Source: Allobosea sp. OK403 (lineage in GTDB: Bacteria; Pseudomonadota; Alphaproteobacteria; Rhizobiales; Beijerinckiaceae). From it: 64,000 bases of DNA. The position numbers were made by a program, and so were the translations under genes. The notes below the pieces were generated by a model, which was not told the origin of the DNA, made no database searches, and was given only the letters and a program-made list of their open reading frames with translations. This document shows, in pieces, positions 1 to 9,537 of the stretch. Where the stretch lies: positions 310,001 to 374,000 of the forward strand of contig NZ_FOQV01000003.1 of NCBI RefSeq assembly GCF_900113835.1. Direction: 5' to 3'. Each line of letters begins with the position of its first letter. The stretch's first letter is position 1.

Positions 1-152
1 CGGGCCGTGCCGATCAACCCGCTACCGCAGAGCAGGAGTCCCGCGGCTGCGCCCAATCCGCCCGGCAGCAGCAAGGTCGTGATCGCGCCGGCCGAAACGC
101 CTGTGACGGCTGCGGCGAGAGGGTGCAATGCGTTCAGGCGGGCAGGGGCCAA
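1..152 (-). CDS. Possible 5' part of a membrane protein gene cut by the window edge
   Basis: On the minus strand a frame stays open from an in-frame stop near 196 to the window edge. It encodes a hydrophobic, Ala/Gly/Leu-rich stretch (LHPLAAAVTGVSAGAITTLL, then more apolar residues) that resembles the start of a membrane protein. The start is unclear. A TTG at 152 is in frame, the only nearby ATG is out of frame, and no Shine-Dalgarno motif is visible. Only about 50 residues are inside the window, so no family can be named. It could be a chance high-GC frame. Confidence 0.2.
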   Translation of the reverse strand, partial: MAPARLNALHPLAAAVTGVSAGAITTLLLPGGLGAAAGLLLCGSGLIGTA

Positions 153-304
153 GGCAGCATTCGCGCGTTGGGTTGATCGGGACGAATCGGCGAATCACGG
201 GTGTTCCGCAACCTTAACCATAGGTCGGGCGGCTTGCGAGCGCCTGATCGAGGCGTTGCGGCTGTAAATGCAGGAAAAACAGTGGATCGCGCGGCGAGGA
301 CAGA

Positions 305-2104
305 TCAGGGCCGCTTGATCAGGTCCAGGATCGTCGGCCCCAGATCGCTCATGATCCGCTCTATAACCGGAGGGCCGAAACCCCGGCGCTCGAGGAAGAG
401 GCGCGGATCGACGCGAAACAACGGGGACGCCTCGGCGAGGCCGGACACCGCGGCTGCGAATCCGGCCTGGTCGCCGGTCCCGGCATAATGCAGCGCGCGT
501 CCAAGCAGGCTCAGCGGCCCCTCATTTGCCAGGAGCCGGGCAGCATGGCTTTCGGCTTGCTTGTTGGCGCCGGTCAGCCGCGCGCCCAGAAAGGCGTAGA
601 AATCATACCAGGGCGGCCGGCCGCTGCTGAGCGAGACCGCCCGTTCCAGCAGGGGCAGGCCTTCGGCCGGGCGGTCGAGCTGGATGAAACGCGCCCCGAG
701 ATCAGCCATGATGTCGGGATCATAAGGGTTGCGCGTCAAAGCCTCGCGGCCAGCAGCCAGCGCCTCGTCGGGCTGCCCGCGCGCGAAGAGCACGTCCATC
801 ATCGCCTGCAGGGCGCGGGCGCTGGACGGCGCCAGGCGAACTGCGTTCAGCGCCGCGCTCAGCGCCCGGTCGAGCGGCGGGCCGGACTGCAGATTCAGGC
901 CGGCGGTGTATTCGTCCAGGGTCAGGAAAGCGAGTTGCGACCAGGCCGCGTGGAAGTTCGGATCCTTCTCGAGCACCCCCTCCAGGCAAGTGCGTGCCGC
1001 CAGATGGTCCTCGGCCTTCATCGTCAGACGGAAATCGAGCGCCTGAAAGATGCAGCGCATCGCCGGCGATATGACCGAGGACTGCCTGAAATCGGCATGG
1101 ATGATGCCGAACGGCTCGGCCAGGCGGATCGCCAGGCGCCGGGCGATGTCCGGCAATTCGGGATCCTCTGCATTGAACCGGAACTTCCTGTTGCTGGCGC
1201 CGATCCAGACGATGCGCCCATCCTTGACCGCGCGCAGTCTCGCCGCGCTCTCGGTGACATCGCCGAAACGCGTCGCGCTTAGCTCGAAGACGTAGTCGGC
1301 ATCGACCGTCGTCGCACGCGGGTCGAGCGGGGCCTTCACGGTGACGAGATCGTCGAAACCGGCGATCGCGTCGGCCAGAAGCGTCACGAACCGGCGCGCG
1401 ATCTCGTTCGCCATAGGGTCCGGCGGCAACTCGCCGATCACGATCGCCAGGACGGGCAGATGCACAGCAGCGGTGGACGTCGTCGGCTTCATCACCCGCT
1501 CGACCGGAACGCTCTGCTGCAAAACGCTTGGCTGCAAGATGCGCGCGCCGGGCACCGGGGCGTCGTCGTCCCGGATACGATACCAAGAGGCCAGCGACGC
1601 CAATCCGAGCAGGAGCGCCAGGCCGGCACCCAGCAGCCAGCGGCGCGAGACGGCGGCATCGGGACGCCGTGGCGCCTCCTCCTGCGCCACGGCGTCGCCC
1701 GCAGTCGCGGTCGCGGGCTCGGCTTCGACCCCGGCACGCTCATCGACCTCGAATGCCGGCACATAGGCACCGACCGGGATCGCGATGCGGACCGGGTCGT
1801 CGGCACCCTCGCCGAGATAATATTGCCCGAGCGCCTTACGCAGGCGGCCCGCCTCGACACGGACGATCGGGTCCGATTGCGGATCGAAATCGGGCGGGCG
1901 GCCGAAGGCCTCCACCGCCACGGTGTACCCCTTCAACTCGGCGCTGCGCCCGTCGAGCGCGCGATCGACGATGAAGGCCAGAAAGGCGGAAAGCTGCGGC
2001 GCACCGCGGAACAGGTCCGAAGCCAGGACGCGATCGAGCCCCGCGCGAATCACTGCGGCTCTCTGCTCGTCCAGCCTGACGCCGGCTTGACCGCTTGAGA
2101 CCAT
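305..2104 (-). CDS. Membrane-anchored TPR protein with an N-terminal signalling-type domain
   Basis: This gene encodes 599 aa. Residues about 10-125 form a conserved N-terminal domain with the signature DPIVRVEAGRLRKALGQYY, found in many bacteria fused to TolB-like or TPR domains and often loosely labelled adenylate cyclase or winged-helix. A single membrane segment follows (about 155-178, RRWLLGAGLALLLGLASL), then a TolB-like middle part and TPR-like helices from about 350 to 560. No cyclase catalytic motif is present. The topology suggests a cytoplasmic N-terminus and a periplasmic repeat domain, as in membrane one-component sensors; that role is inference. The ATG at 2104 has no strong ribosome binding site. 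Confidence 0.75.
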   Translation of the reverse strand: MVSSGQAGVRLDEQRAAVIRAGLDRVLASDLFRGAPQLSAFLAFIVDRALDGRSAELKGYTVAVEAFGRPPDFDPQSDPIVRVEAGRLRKALGQYYLGEGADDPVRIAIPVGAYVPAFEVDERAGVEAEPATATAGDAVAQEEAPRRPDAAVSRRWLLGAGLALLLGLASLASWYRIRDDDAPVPGARILQPSVLQQSVPVERVMKPTTSTAAVHLPVLAIVIGELPPDPMANEIARRFVTLLADAIAGFDDLVTVKAPLDPRATTVDADYVFELSATRFGDVTESAARLRAVKDGRIVWIGASNRKFRFNAEDPELPDIARRLAIRLAEPFGIIHADFRQSSVISPAMRCIFQALDFRLTMKAEDHLAARTCLEGVLEKDPNFHAAWSQLAFLTLDEYTAGLNLQSGPPLDRALSAALNAVRLAPSSARALQAMMDVLFARGQPDEALAAGREALTRNPYDPDIMADLGARFIQLDRPAEGLPLLERAVSLSSGRPPWYDFYAFLGARLTGANKQAESHAARLLANEGPLSLLGRALHYAGTGDQAGFAAAVSGLAEASPLFRVDPRLFLERRGFGPPVIERIMSDLGPTILDLIKRP

Positions 2105-2286
2105 CGGGGTCTGGCCCAGTTTGTCGCTCCCCTCATTCAGACTAGCTTAGACACGACGTAACGTCACCCAGCAAAGAATGACGGGTCGACTCTCGTGGCG
2201 TGCAGGGATGCCCCGATGCGACGGCGATTTACACCCCGGATCGTACTGTTAGGTTGAGAGACGCTTAACCCAACAAGGACGCCTTG

Positions 2287-3627
2287 ATGACATCCGCCAC
2301 GCAGCCGCTAGGCACGCCGAACAATCTCGAAGCCTTCTGGATGCCGTTCACGGCCAACCGCTCGTTCAAGCAAAATCCGCGCATGATCGCGCGCGCCGAG
2401 GGGATGTTTTATTACACGCCGGAAGGCAAGCCGGTGATGGACGGAACAGCAGGGCTGTGGTGCTGCAATGCCGGCCACGCCCGCAAGCCGATCATCCAGG
2501 CTATCCAGGCCCAGGCCGAGGAGCTCGATTACGCACCTTCCTTTCAGTTCGGCCACCCCAAGGTCTTCGCGGCGGCCGCCCGCATTGCCTCTCTGGCACC
2601 AGGTGATCTCGACCATGTCTTCTTCGCCGGCTCCGGTTCGGAGGCTGCGGACACCGCGCTGAAGATCGCGCTCGCCTATTGGAACGTCACCGGAAAGGGC
2701 TCGAAGACCCGGTTGATCGGCCGCGAGCGCGGCTATCACGGCGTCGGCTTCGGCGGCATTTCGGTCGGCGGCATGGTCAACAACCGCAAATTCTTCGGCA
2801 GCCTACTCGCCGGCACGGACCATTTGCCGCATACCTATGACCGCGAGAAGCAGGCCTTCAGCAAGGGCGAGCCGGATTACGGCGCGCATTTCGCCGATGA
2901 TCTCGATCGCATCGTCGCGCTGCATGACGGCTCGACCATCGCCGCCGTGATCGTCGAGCCGATGGCCGGTTCGACCGGCGGGCTGCCGGCTCCGAAAGGC
3001 TATCTCAAGCGCTTGCGCGAACTCTGCGACAAGCATGGCATCCTCTTGATCTTCGACGAGGTCATCACCGGCTTCGGCCGCCTCGGTTATGCCTTTGCCG
3101 CCGAGCGTTACGGCGTCATTCCCGACATGATCACCTTCGCCAAGGGCGTGACCTCGGGGACCGTGCCGATGGGCGGCGTGATCGTGCGCAAGCACATCTA
3201 CGATGCCTTCATGAACGGCCCCGACAACGCCATCGAGCTGTTCCATGGCTACACCTATTCCGGCCATCCGCTGGCGGCCGCCGCCTGCCTCGCGACGCTC
3301 GACATCTATCGCGAGGAAGGCTTGTTCGAGCGCGCCCGCGAGATGGAGCCGGCCTGGGCCGACGCCATCATGAGCCTTAGGTCTGAGCCCAACGTCGTCG
3401 ACATCCGCACCGTCGGCATGGTCGGCGCCATTGATCTCGCGCCGCGAGCCGACGGCGTCGGCAAGCGCGCCTTCGAGGCGATGGACCGCCTCTTCCGCGA
3501 GGAAGGGCTGATGGTCCGCACCGCCGCCGACACGATCGCCTTCTCGCCGCCGCTGATCATCAGCGAAAGCCAGGTCGGGGAGCTTGTCGACAAGCTGCGC
3601 CGGGGGATCCGGGCGGTGGCAGCCTGA
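2287..3627 (+). CDS. Class III omega-amino acid (beta-alanine):pyruvate aminotransferase
   Basis: This is a PLP-dependent fold type I transaminase of 446 aa, typical family length. Visible features are GSGSEA (115-120, phosphate binding), the LIFDEVITGFGR stretch with Asp257 contacting the pyridine nitrogen, and the Schiff-base Lys286 in TFAKGVTSG. The overall pattern (FWMPFTANRSFK, YHGVGFGG) matches omega-amino acid:pyruvate transaminases, which move the amino group of beta-alanine or other omega-amines to pyruvate. The exact substrate cannot be read from sequence. The start is the ATG at 2287, with AAGGA at 2275-2279; a TTG one codon upstream is less likely. The gene stands alone and is followed by a strong terminator. 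Confidence 0.9.
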   Translation: MTSATQPLGTPNNLEAFWMPFTANRSFKQNPRMIARAEGMFYYTPEGKPVMDGTAGLWCCNAGHARKPIIQAIQAQAEELDYAPSFQFGHPKVFAAAARIASLAPGDLDHVFFAGSGSEAADTALKIALAYWNVTGKGSKTRLIGRERGYHGVGFGGISVGGMVNNRKFFGSLLAGTDHLPHTYDREKQAFSKGEPDYGAHFADDLDRIVALHDGSTIAAVIVEPMAGSTGGLPAPKGYLKRLRELCDKHGILLIFDEVITGFGRLGYAFAAERYGVIPDMITFAKGVTSGTVPMGGVIVRKHIYDAFMNGPDNAIELFHGYTYSGHPLAAAACLATLDIYREEGLFERAREMEPAWADAIMSLRSEPNVVDIRTVGMVGAIDLAPRADGVGKRAFEAMDRLFREEGLMVRTAADTIAFSPPLIISESQVGELVDKLRRGIRAVAA

Positions 3628-3644
3628 GCGCTTTCTTTCTCTGC

Positions 3645-3708
3645 ACCAAGATCGGACTTGCCCGATCTTGGTGAAGTTCATGCCCATGTCGGAAACATCC
3701 GACATGGG
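3645..3708. repeat. Bipartite two-hairpin palindromic element
   Basis: Two perfect hairpins stand side by side: ACCAAGATCGG with CCGATCTTGGT (3645-3672) and CCCATGTCGGA with TCCGACATGGG (3683-3708). The same two-part design recurs at 40989-41051, and a single second half occurs at 3862-3883. It is an intergenic repeat rather than part of a gene. As RNA it would fold strongly in either direction. Confidence 0.75.
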
Positions 3709-3738
3709 TGGAAGAAGCTGTCGGGCGCAGTGAATGAG

Positions 3739-3770
3739 AAAAGGGTCGCTCGCGCGACCCTTTTCTTTTT
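3739..3770 (+). terminator. Rho-independent terminator of the aminotransferase gene
   Basis: AAAAGGGTCGC (3739-3749) pairs with GCGACCCTTTT (3754-3764) around a TCGC loop, followed by a T-rich tract to 3770. It lies 110 bp after the aminotransferase stop. The A-run before the stem means it may also stop transcripts from the other side. Confidence 0.85.
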
Positions 3771-3861
3771 CTGTCGAGAGGCTTCCCTGATCCGTCCCGG
3801 CTTCGCCGAGCCCCCTCGTCCCATCGAAAACCGGGTGCACCCGACTTTCCCAGGACATGTG

Positions 3862-3883
3862 CCCATGTCGGAACCGACATGGG
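3862..3883. repeat. Short palindrome, half of the bipartite element
   Basis: CCCATGTCGG, an AA spacer and CCGACATGGG form a 10-bp perfect hairpin just downstream of the fadJ-like stop. It matches the second half of the element at 3645-3708. Confidence 0.65.
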
Positions 3884-3895
3884 TGGGGAGAAGGC

Positions 3896-6094
3896 TCAGG
3901 CTGCCTTCTTCGCCGTGCCGTAATAGCTCTCGCCCATCTTCGCCATGCGCTTGATCTGCTTGTTCGGCTTGAAGCGCTCGCCATGCTTCTTCGCCAGGGC
4001 CTCGCAGAGCTTCACGAAGGCCGCCGCGCCCATATTGTCGATATAGCTCAGTGTCCCGCCCGAATAGGGCGCGAAGCCGAAGCCGATGATCGAGCCGACA
4101 TCGGCCTCACGCGGATCGGTGACGACACCCTCCTCATAGGTGCGTGCCGCCTCCAGAGCCTGCGTCACCAGGAGGCGGTGCTTGAGCTCCTGCATGTCGA
4201 CGCTCTCCGGGTCGAGATGCGTCGCAACCAGATCCGCCAGCCCCGGCCAGAGCCGCTTCGGCCCAGCTTCTGGATAATCGTAGAAGCCCTTCTTGTTCTT
4301 GCGGCCGAGCCGGCCATGCTTCTCGACCATCTCAGTCAGCAGCTTCTCCTGCGCCGGATCGACCGCGCCCTCGCCAAGCTGCGCCTTGGTCGCCTTCAGC
4401 ACCTTGTAGGCGAGATCGACCGCGACCTCGTCATTCAAAGAGAGCGGGCCGACCGGCATGCCGGCCTGCTTGCCCGCCTGCTCGATCATCGCCGGCGGCA
4501 CGCCTTCCATCAGCATGAGATGGCCCTCGCGGATGTAGTTGCCGACGCAGCGATTGGCGTAGAAGCCGCGCGTGTCGTTGACCACGATCGGCGTCTTCTT
4601 GATGGCGCGGACGAAGTCGAGCGCCATGGCGAGCGCCTTCTTGCCGGTCTTCTTGGCCATGATGATCTCGACCAGCAGCATCTTTTCGACCGGCGAGAAG
4701 AAGTGGATGCCGATGAAATTCTTCGGCCGCACGCTATGTTCGGCCAGCCCCGTGATCGGCAGGGTCGAAGTATTGGAGCCGAAGATCGCCTTGAGGCCGA
4801 TCTCGGCCTCGACCTTGGCGATGACCTCGGCCTTGACCTTGGGATCCTCGAACACGGCCTCGACGACCAGGTCGCAGCCCTTCAGCGCGGCATAGTCGGC
4901 GGTGGCGTGGATGCGCCCGAGCAGCGCGTCGCGGTCGGCCGTCTTGGCGCGGCCCTTCATGATCTGGTCGGAGACCAGCTTGTGCGAATAGGCCTTACCC
5001 TTGTCGGCCGCCTCCTGGTCGCGGTCGACCAGCACGACCTCAAGCCCGGCCTGCGCCGTGACATAGGCGATGCCGGCGCCCATGAAGCCGGCGCCGACGA
5101 CGCCGACCTTCTTGAGCCTGCTCGGCGGCACGTCGGCGGGGCGGCGCGCTCCCTTGTTCAGCTCCTGCATCGAGACGAAGAGCGAGCGGATCATCGAGGC
5201 CGCCTCCTTCGTCCGCAGGATTTTCGCGAAATAGCGGCTCTCGACCTTCAAAGCGAGATCGATCGGGAGCTGCAGCCCCTCATAGACCGCCGAGAGGATG
5301 GCGCGGGCGGCCGGGTAATTGTCGTTGGTCTCGCGGCGATAGATCGCATTGGCCGGCGGCCAGATCTGCATGCCGGCCGGCGAATAGACCTTATTGGAGG
5401 GCAGCTTGAATTTCGGATCGTCCCAGGGCGCCTTGGCCTGCGGATTGGCCTTGAGCCACTCCTTGGCGTTGGCGACGAGCTGGTCGCGCGGCACGACGGC
5501 GTGGACGAGGCCGGTATTGCGCGCGGGCAAGGCTTTGATCTGCTCGCCCTTGAACATCATCTGCAGCGCGTCCCCGGTCTGCATCAGGCGCGAGACGCGT
5601 TGCGTGCCGCCGGCGCCGGGGAAGAGCCCGACCTTGATCTCGGGCAGGCCGACGCGGGTCGAGGCATCGTCCGAGACGACGCGATACTGGCAGGCGAGAG
5701 ACAGTTCGAAGGCGCCGCCCAGGCAGATGCCATGGATCGCCGCCGCGAAGGGTTTCCCGCAGGTCTCGAGCTTGCGGTAGAGCAGAGAGAGCTTGCGGCT
5801 CTCGTCGAAGAAGCTCTGCATCGCGACCTGCTCGCCCTTCTCCTTCGCCAGCTTGACGAAGAGATCGCGCAGGCCCTGCAGTATGGTGAGGTCGGCGCCG
5901 CCGGAGAAACTCTCCTTGCCGGAGGTGATGACACAGCCCCTGATCGCCTCATCGCCTGCGACCTTGTCGATGATCTGGTCGAGCTCGCCCATCAATTCGG
6001 GCGTGATGACGTTCATCGAGCGGCCGGGCATGTCCCAGGTCGCGGTGGCGATGCCGTCGGAATCGGTTTCGAAGCGGAAATTGGTGAGGTTCAT
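3896..6094 (-). CDS. fadJ: Bifunctional enoyl-CoA hydratase / 3-hydroxyacyl-CoA dehydrogenase
   Basis: This is the 732-aa multifunctional alpha subunit of fatty acid beta-oxidation. Residues 1-190 are a crotonase domain with both catalytic glutamates (Glu130 in GGAFELSLA, Glu152 in GLPEIKVG) and the oxyanion region GAGGTQR. Residues 328-510 are the NAD-binding dehydrogenase domain ([11 protein letters not shown] at 331-341, catalytic His464 in [12 protein letters not shown]). Two C-terminal dehydrogenase domains follow. The ATG at 6094 has a GGAGAG box upstream. It sits 21 bp after the thiolase gene on the same strand, as in a fadBA-type operon. FadB and FadJ cannot be separated by sequence alone. 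Confidence 0.92.
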   Translation of the reverse strand: MNLTNFRFETDSDGIATATWDMPGRSMNVITPELMGELDQIIDKVAGDEAIRGCVITSGKESFSGGADLTILQGLRDLFVKLAKEKGEQVAMQSFFDESRKLSLLYRKLETCGKPFAAAIHGICLGGAFELSLACQYRVVSDDASTRVGLPEIKVGLFPGAGGTQRVSRLMQTGDALQMMFKGEQIKALPARNTGLVHAVVPRDQLVANAKEWLKANPQAKAPWDDPKFKLPSNKVYSPAGMQIWPPANAIYRRETNDNYPAARAILSAVYEGLQLPIDLALKVESRYFAKILRTKEAASMIRSLFVSMQELNKGARRPADVPPSRLKKVGVVGAGFMGAGIAYVTAQAGLEVVLVDRDQEAADKGKAYSHKLVSDQIMKGRAKTADRDALLGRIHATADYAALKGCDLVVEAVFEDPKVKAEVIAKVEAEIGLKAIFGSNTSTLPITGLAEHSVRPKNFIGIHFFSPVEKMLLVEIIMAKKTGKKALAMALDFVRAIKKTPIVVNDTRGFYANRCVGNYIREGHLMLMEGVPPAMIEQAGKQAGMPVGPLSLNDEVAVDLAYKVLKATKAQLGEGAVDPAQEKLLTEMVEKHGRLGRKNKKGFYDYPEAGPKRLWPGLADLVATHLDPESVDMQELKHRLLVTQALEAARTYEEGVVTDPREADVGSIIGFGFAPYSGGTLSYIDNMGAAAFVKLCEALAKKHGERFKPNKQIKRMAKMGESYYGTAKKAA

Positions 6095-6115
6095 CGTTTC
6101 TCTCCCCTTCGCCGA

Positions 6116-7324
6116 TCAGACGCGTTCGATGATGGTTGCGACGCCCATGCCGGCCGCCACGCACAAGGTCACCAGCGCGGTGTTCTTGTCGGTGCGCTCC
6201 AACTCGTCGAGCACGGTGCCGAGGATCATCGCGCCGGTTGCCCCTAACGGGTGGCCCATCGCGATCGCACCGCCATTGACGTTGAGGATGGCGTCATCGA
6301 TGTCGAAGGCCTGCTGATAGCGCAGCACCACGGAGGAAAAGGCCTCGTTCAGTTCGAACAGGTCGATGTCCTTGGTCGTCATGCCGGCCTTGCGCAGCAC
6401 GAGCTCGGTGACATCGACCGGGCCGGTCAGCATCAAGGCGAGGTCGGAGCCGATGGTGGCAAAGGCCTTGATGCGGGCGCGGGGCTTCAGACCCGCCGCC
6501 TTGCCGCCCTTCTTCGAGCCGACCAGCACAGCCGCCGCGCCGTCGACGATGCCCGAGGAGTTGCCGGCATGGTGGACATGGTTGATGAATTCGACATCGG
6601 GATGCGCCGCGGTGGCGACCGCATCGAACCCGCCCATCTCGCCCATCTGGACGAAGGCGGCTTTCAAGCCAGCCAGCGTCTGCATGTCGGTGTTGGGGCG
6701 GATGGTCTCGTCGCGATCGAGCAGGATCAGGCCGTTGACGTCCTTGACCGGGATCACCGAATTCTTGAAACGCCCGGCCTCCCAGGCGGCGGCGGCGCGC
6801 TTGTGCGAGCGCACCGCAAAGGCATCGACATCATCGCGCGAGAAGCCGTATTTCGTCGCGATCAGGTCGGCCGAGACGCCCTGCGGCATGAAATAGGTGT
6901 CGATCGCGACGCTGGGATCGACCGCGATGCCGAAGCCCGAGGCGCCCATGCCGACGCGCGACATGCTCTCGACGCCGCCGCCGATCGCCATCTCCTTCTG
7001 GCCCGACATCACCTGCGCGGCGGCAAGGTTCACCGCGTCCAACCCGGAGGCGCAGAAGCGGTTGATCTGCACGCCCGGCACTTCCTTGCCGTAGCCTGCC
7101 TTGAGCGCGATGGTGCGAGCGATGTCGGCGCCGGCCTCGCCGACGGGATCGACGCAGCCGAAAACGACGTCCTCGACCAGCTTGGTATCGAGGCTATTGC
7201 GCTGCTTGATCGCGCGCAGCGTCTGCGTGCCGAGCTCGATCGCAGTGACCTCGTGCAGCGAGCCGTCGGCCTTGCCCTTGCCGCGCGGCGTGCGGACGTG
7301 GTCGTAGATGAATGCATCAGCCAT
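6116..7324 (-). CDS. fadA: Acetyl-CoA C-acyltransferase (thiolase)
   Basis: This is a thiolase of 402 aa, the usual size. The acyl-accepting Cys91 lies in [12 protein letters not shown]. The [15 protein letters not shown] box holds the catalytic His, and LCVAAGMG near the C-terminus holds the second Cys. It catalyses the last, thiolytic step of beta-oxidation, next to the hydratase/dehydrogenase gene 21 bp downstream. The start is the ATG at 7324, six bases after GGGAGG; a TTG one codon earlier is less likely. Whether it prefers long-chain 3-ketoacyl-CoA or acetoacetyl-CoA is not decided by the sequence, but operon context favours the beta-oxidation role. Confidence 0.92.
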   Translation of the reverse strand: MADAFIYDHVRTPRGKGKADGSLHEVTAIELGTQTLRAIKQRNSLDTKLVEDVVFGCVDPVGEAGADIARTIALKAGYGKEVPGVQINRFCASGLDAVNLAAAQVMSGQKEMAIGGGVESMSRVGMGASGFGIAVDPSVAIDTYFMPQGVSADLIATKYGFSRDDVDAFAVRSHKRAAAAWEAGRFKNSVIPVKDVNGLILLDRDETIRPNTDMQTLAGLKAAFVQMGEMGGFDAVATAAHPDVEFINHVHHAGNSSGIVDGAAAVLVGSKKGGKAAGLKPRARIKAFATIGSDLALMLTGPVDVTELVLRKAGMTTKDIDLFELNEAFSSVVLRYQQAFDIDDAILNVNGGAIAMGHPLGATGAMILGTVLDELERTDKNTALVTLCVAAGMGVATIIERV

Positions 7325-7359
7325 CAAGGGCCTCCCGGGTTCTTGTTGTTTGGGCAGTC

Positions 7360-7424
7360 GGCAATGGGCAGTCGGCAGTCGGGTTTCAGTGGTTCCGACT
7401 GCCTACTGCCGACTGCCTATTGCC
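7360..7424. repeat. Imperfect inverted repeat between thiolase and acyl-CoA dehydrogenase genes
   Basis: GGCAATGGGCAGTCGGCAGTCGG-type sequence at 7360-7382 is mirrored by a longer arm at 7395-7424 built from CCGACTGCC and TACTGCC units. The arms themselves contain short direct repeats (GGCAGTC). It fills the gap between two co-directional genes and could form a stem that attenuates transcription or protects mRNA. No T-tract follows on the minus strand. Confidence 0.6.
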
Positions 7425-7428
7425 CCCT

Positions 7429-9225
7429 TCAAAACTGCTCGGCGCTCAGCGCCATGGTGCTGTCGGCTCCCGAGGTGATCCGGGCCAGATGCGCCGCCGT
7501 CTCCGGCAGGCTGCGTTCCATGAAGAAGCGCGCCGTCACCAGCTTGGTGTTCATGCGCTCGGTCGCGCCATTGGCGCCCGCCTTGAGCTTGTCCTGCGCG
7601 ACCTTGGCCATCCTGGCCCACATATAGCCGAGCGAGACGAGGCCGAGCAGGTGCATGTAGTCGGTCGCGCCGGCGCCGGCGTTATCGGGCTTGGCGAGCG
7701 CGTTGTTCATGAACCACATCGTCGCCTGCTGGAGATGGCCGAGCGAGAGCTGGAGCGGCCCGAGCAAAGGCTTCAGCCCTTCATCCTCGGCATTGTCCTT
7801 CAGGAAGCCGGCGACCTCGTTGAAGAAGGCCATGATGGCTCGGCCGCCATCGCGGCCGAGCTTGCGGCCGACGAGATCCATCGCCTGCACGCCATTGGCG
7901 CCCTCATAGATCATGGCGATGCGGGCATCGCGGACGAATTGCTCGACGCCGGTCTCGGCGATGTAGCCGTGACCGCCGAAAATCTGCTGCGCCTTCACCG
8001 CATTGTCGAAGCCGGTATCGGTCAGCACGCCCTTGAGCACCGGCGTCATCAGGCCGAGCTGGTCATCGGCCGCCTGGCGCTCGGCGGCGTCGCTGGAGCG
8101 ATGGGAGATATCGGACTTGATCGCGTTCCAGAGCACGAAAGCGCGGGCCGCCTCGTTGAAGGCCTTGATCGACATCAAGGTGCGGCGCACATCGGGATGC
8201 ACGATGATCGGATCAGCCGCCTTGTCGGGGCTTTTCGCGCCGGTCAGCGCGCGGCCCTGGATGCGGTCTTTAGCATAGACGACAGCGTTCTGATAGGCGA
8301 CCTCGGACTGCGCCAGCCCCTGGATCGCGACACCCAGGCGCGCCTCGTTCATCATCACGAACATGGCGTTGAGGCCTTTGTTCTCGGCGCCGATGAGCCA
8401 GCCCTTCGCCCCGTCATAGTTCATGACGCAGGTCGAATTGCCGTGAATGCCCATCTTGTGCTCGATCGAGCCGCAGGAGACGTGGTTGTTCTTGCCGACG
8501 GAGCCATCCGCGCCGATCGCGTTACGCGGCACGACGAAGAGCGAGATACCTTTCACGCCGGCCGGGGCGCCCTCGATGCGGGCGAGCACGAGATGGATGA
8601 TGTTGCGCGTGATGTCCTGCTCGCCGGCCGAGATGAAGATCTTGGTGCCGGTGACGGCATAGGAGCCGTCGCCATTGGGCACGGCCTTGGTCTTGATCAG
8701 GCCGAGATCGGTGCCGCAATGCGGCTCGGTCAGGTTCATGGTGCCCGACCACTCGCCCTCGATCATTTTCGGCAGATAGGTGCGCTTCTGCTCGTCCGAG
8801 CCATGGACGTAGAGTGCGGCGATCGCGCCCATGGTCAGGCCGGGATACATCGCGAAAGCCATGTTCGCCGAGGAGGCGAACTCATTCATGACGGCACCCA
8901 GCGTATAGGGCAGGCCCTGGCCGCCATATTCGGGATCCATGGCAAGGCCGATCCAGCCGGCCCCGGCATAGGCCTCATAGGCAGCCTTGAAGCCCTTGGG
9001 CGTCGTCACGGAGCCGTCGGCGTTGCGCGTGCAGCCTTCCTGGTCGCCGGAGTGGTTCAAAGGCTGCAGGATCTCCTCGCAGACCTTCGCGCCTTCCGCC
9101 AGGACGGCCTCGACGACATCGGGCGTCGCGTCGGCAAAGCCCGGCAGGTTGTTGTAGCGCTCGATATTGAAGACGTCGTTCAGCAGGAAAAGCGTGTCTT
9201 CGACGGGTGCCTTGTAGACCGGCAT
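7429..9225 (-). CDS. Acyl-CoA dehydrogenase with extra C-terminal domain (DmdC/FadE-like)
   Basis: This is a 598-aa FAD acyl-CoA dehydrogenase of the long form, carrying the extra N-terminal helix and the additional C-terminal domain seen in 3-methylmercaptopropionyl-CoA dehydrogenase-like proteins. Recognisable blocks are TEPHCGTDLGL in the flavin-binding middle domain, the FISAGEQD segment, and the C-terminal IFGGHGYIAETGVEQ. It performs the first alpha,beta-desaturation of acyl-CoA. The start is the ATG at 9225: GGGAGG (9237-9232) is six bases away, but abuts the ATG at 9231. It heads the minus-strand run with thiolase and FadJ-like genes. Chain-length specificity is unknown. Confidence 0.9.
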   Translation of the reverse strand: MPVYKAPVEDTLFLLNDVFNIERYNNLPGFADATPDVVEAVLAEGAKVCEEILQPLNHSGDQEGCTRNADGSVTTPKGFKAAYEAYAGAGWIGLAMDPEYGGQGLPYTLGAVMNEFASSANMAFAMYPGLTMGAIAALYVHGSDEQKRTYLPKMIEGEWSGTMNLTEPHCGTDLGLIKTKAVPNGDGSYAVTGTKIFISAGEQDITRNIIHLVLARIEGAPAGVKGISLFVVPRNAIGADGSVGKNNHVSCGSIEHKMGIHGNSTCVMNYDGAKGWLIGAENKGLNAMFVMMNEARLGVAIQGLAQSEVAYQNAVVYAKDRIQGRALTGAKSPDKAADPIIVHPDVRRTLMSIKAFNEAARAFVLWNAIKSDISHRSSDAAERQAADDQLGLMTPVLKGVLTDTGFDNAVKAQQIFGGHGYIAETGVEQFVRDARIAMIYEGANGVQAMDLVGRKLGRDGGRAIMAFFNEVAGFLKDNAEDEGLKPLLGPLQLSLGHLQQATMWFMNNALAKPDNAGAGATDYMHLLGLVSLGYMWARMAKVAQDKLKAGANGATERMNTKLVTARFFMERSLPETAAHLARITSGADSTMALSAEQF

Positions 9226-9285
9226 GTTCATCCTCCCTCTCGTCGCGACGCCGGCCCACCAGATCACCGCGGGGGCCACATCAGA

Positions 9286-9305
9286 ATAGTTCACATATAA
9301 ACTAT
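9286..9305. promoter_or_regulatory. Operator-like palindrome upstream of the acyl-CoA dehydrogenase gene
   Basis: ATAGTT and AACTAT form perfect 6-bp arms around 8 bp of AT-rich sequence in an otherwise GC-rich region, about 60-80 bp upstream of the ATG at 9225. Its size and position fit an operator overlapping the promoter of the beta-oxidation operon. The MerR-type regulator encoded next door is a candidate ligand-controlled binder; that link is inference. Confidence 0.5.
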
Positions 9306-9403
9306 CTAAGCAAGCTTGGCAAGGCGAGTTTGAAAAAGAGGCGATAGCCTCACGCGCAATCGTGACCACCCTTCCACCCGGCGCGCAACAGCCGCGAGAC
9401 AGC

Positions 9404-9435
9404 AAAAAGCCCCGGGCGGTTGCCCGGGGCCTTTT
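9404..9435 (-). terminator. Terminator downstream of the MerR gene
   Basis: GCCCCGGGC (9409-9417) pairs with GCCCGGGGC (9422-9430) around GGTT. An A5 run precedes it, which becomes a T5 tract on the minus strand, and CTTTT follows on the plus strand. It lies about 100 bp after the MerR stop and separates that gene from the acyl-CoA dehydrogenase promoter. It could act in both directions. Confidence 0.85.
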
Positions 9436-9537
9436 GCGGAGAGACGGAATTCCCTGAAAGCTGGCTGCTGCGAAAAATCGGCCCCCACTTCTCGCATGCA
9501 GCCCTTCAAAGGCGCCTCGTATCCTGATCGAAGGTGC

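Noticed and set aside
3857..6247. 796-aa open frame on the plus strand opposite the fadJ-like gene
   Set aside because: It lies entirely opposite a gene with clear catalytic motifs, and its product is a repetitive Asp/Arg/His-rich sequence typical of antisense GC-rich frames.
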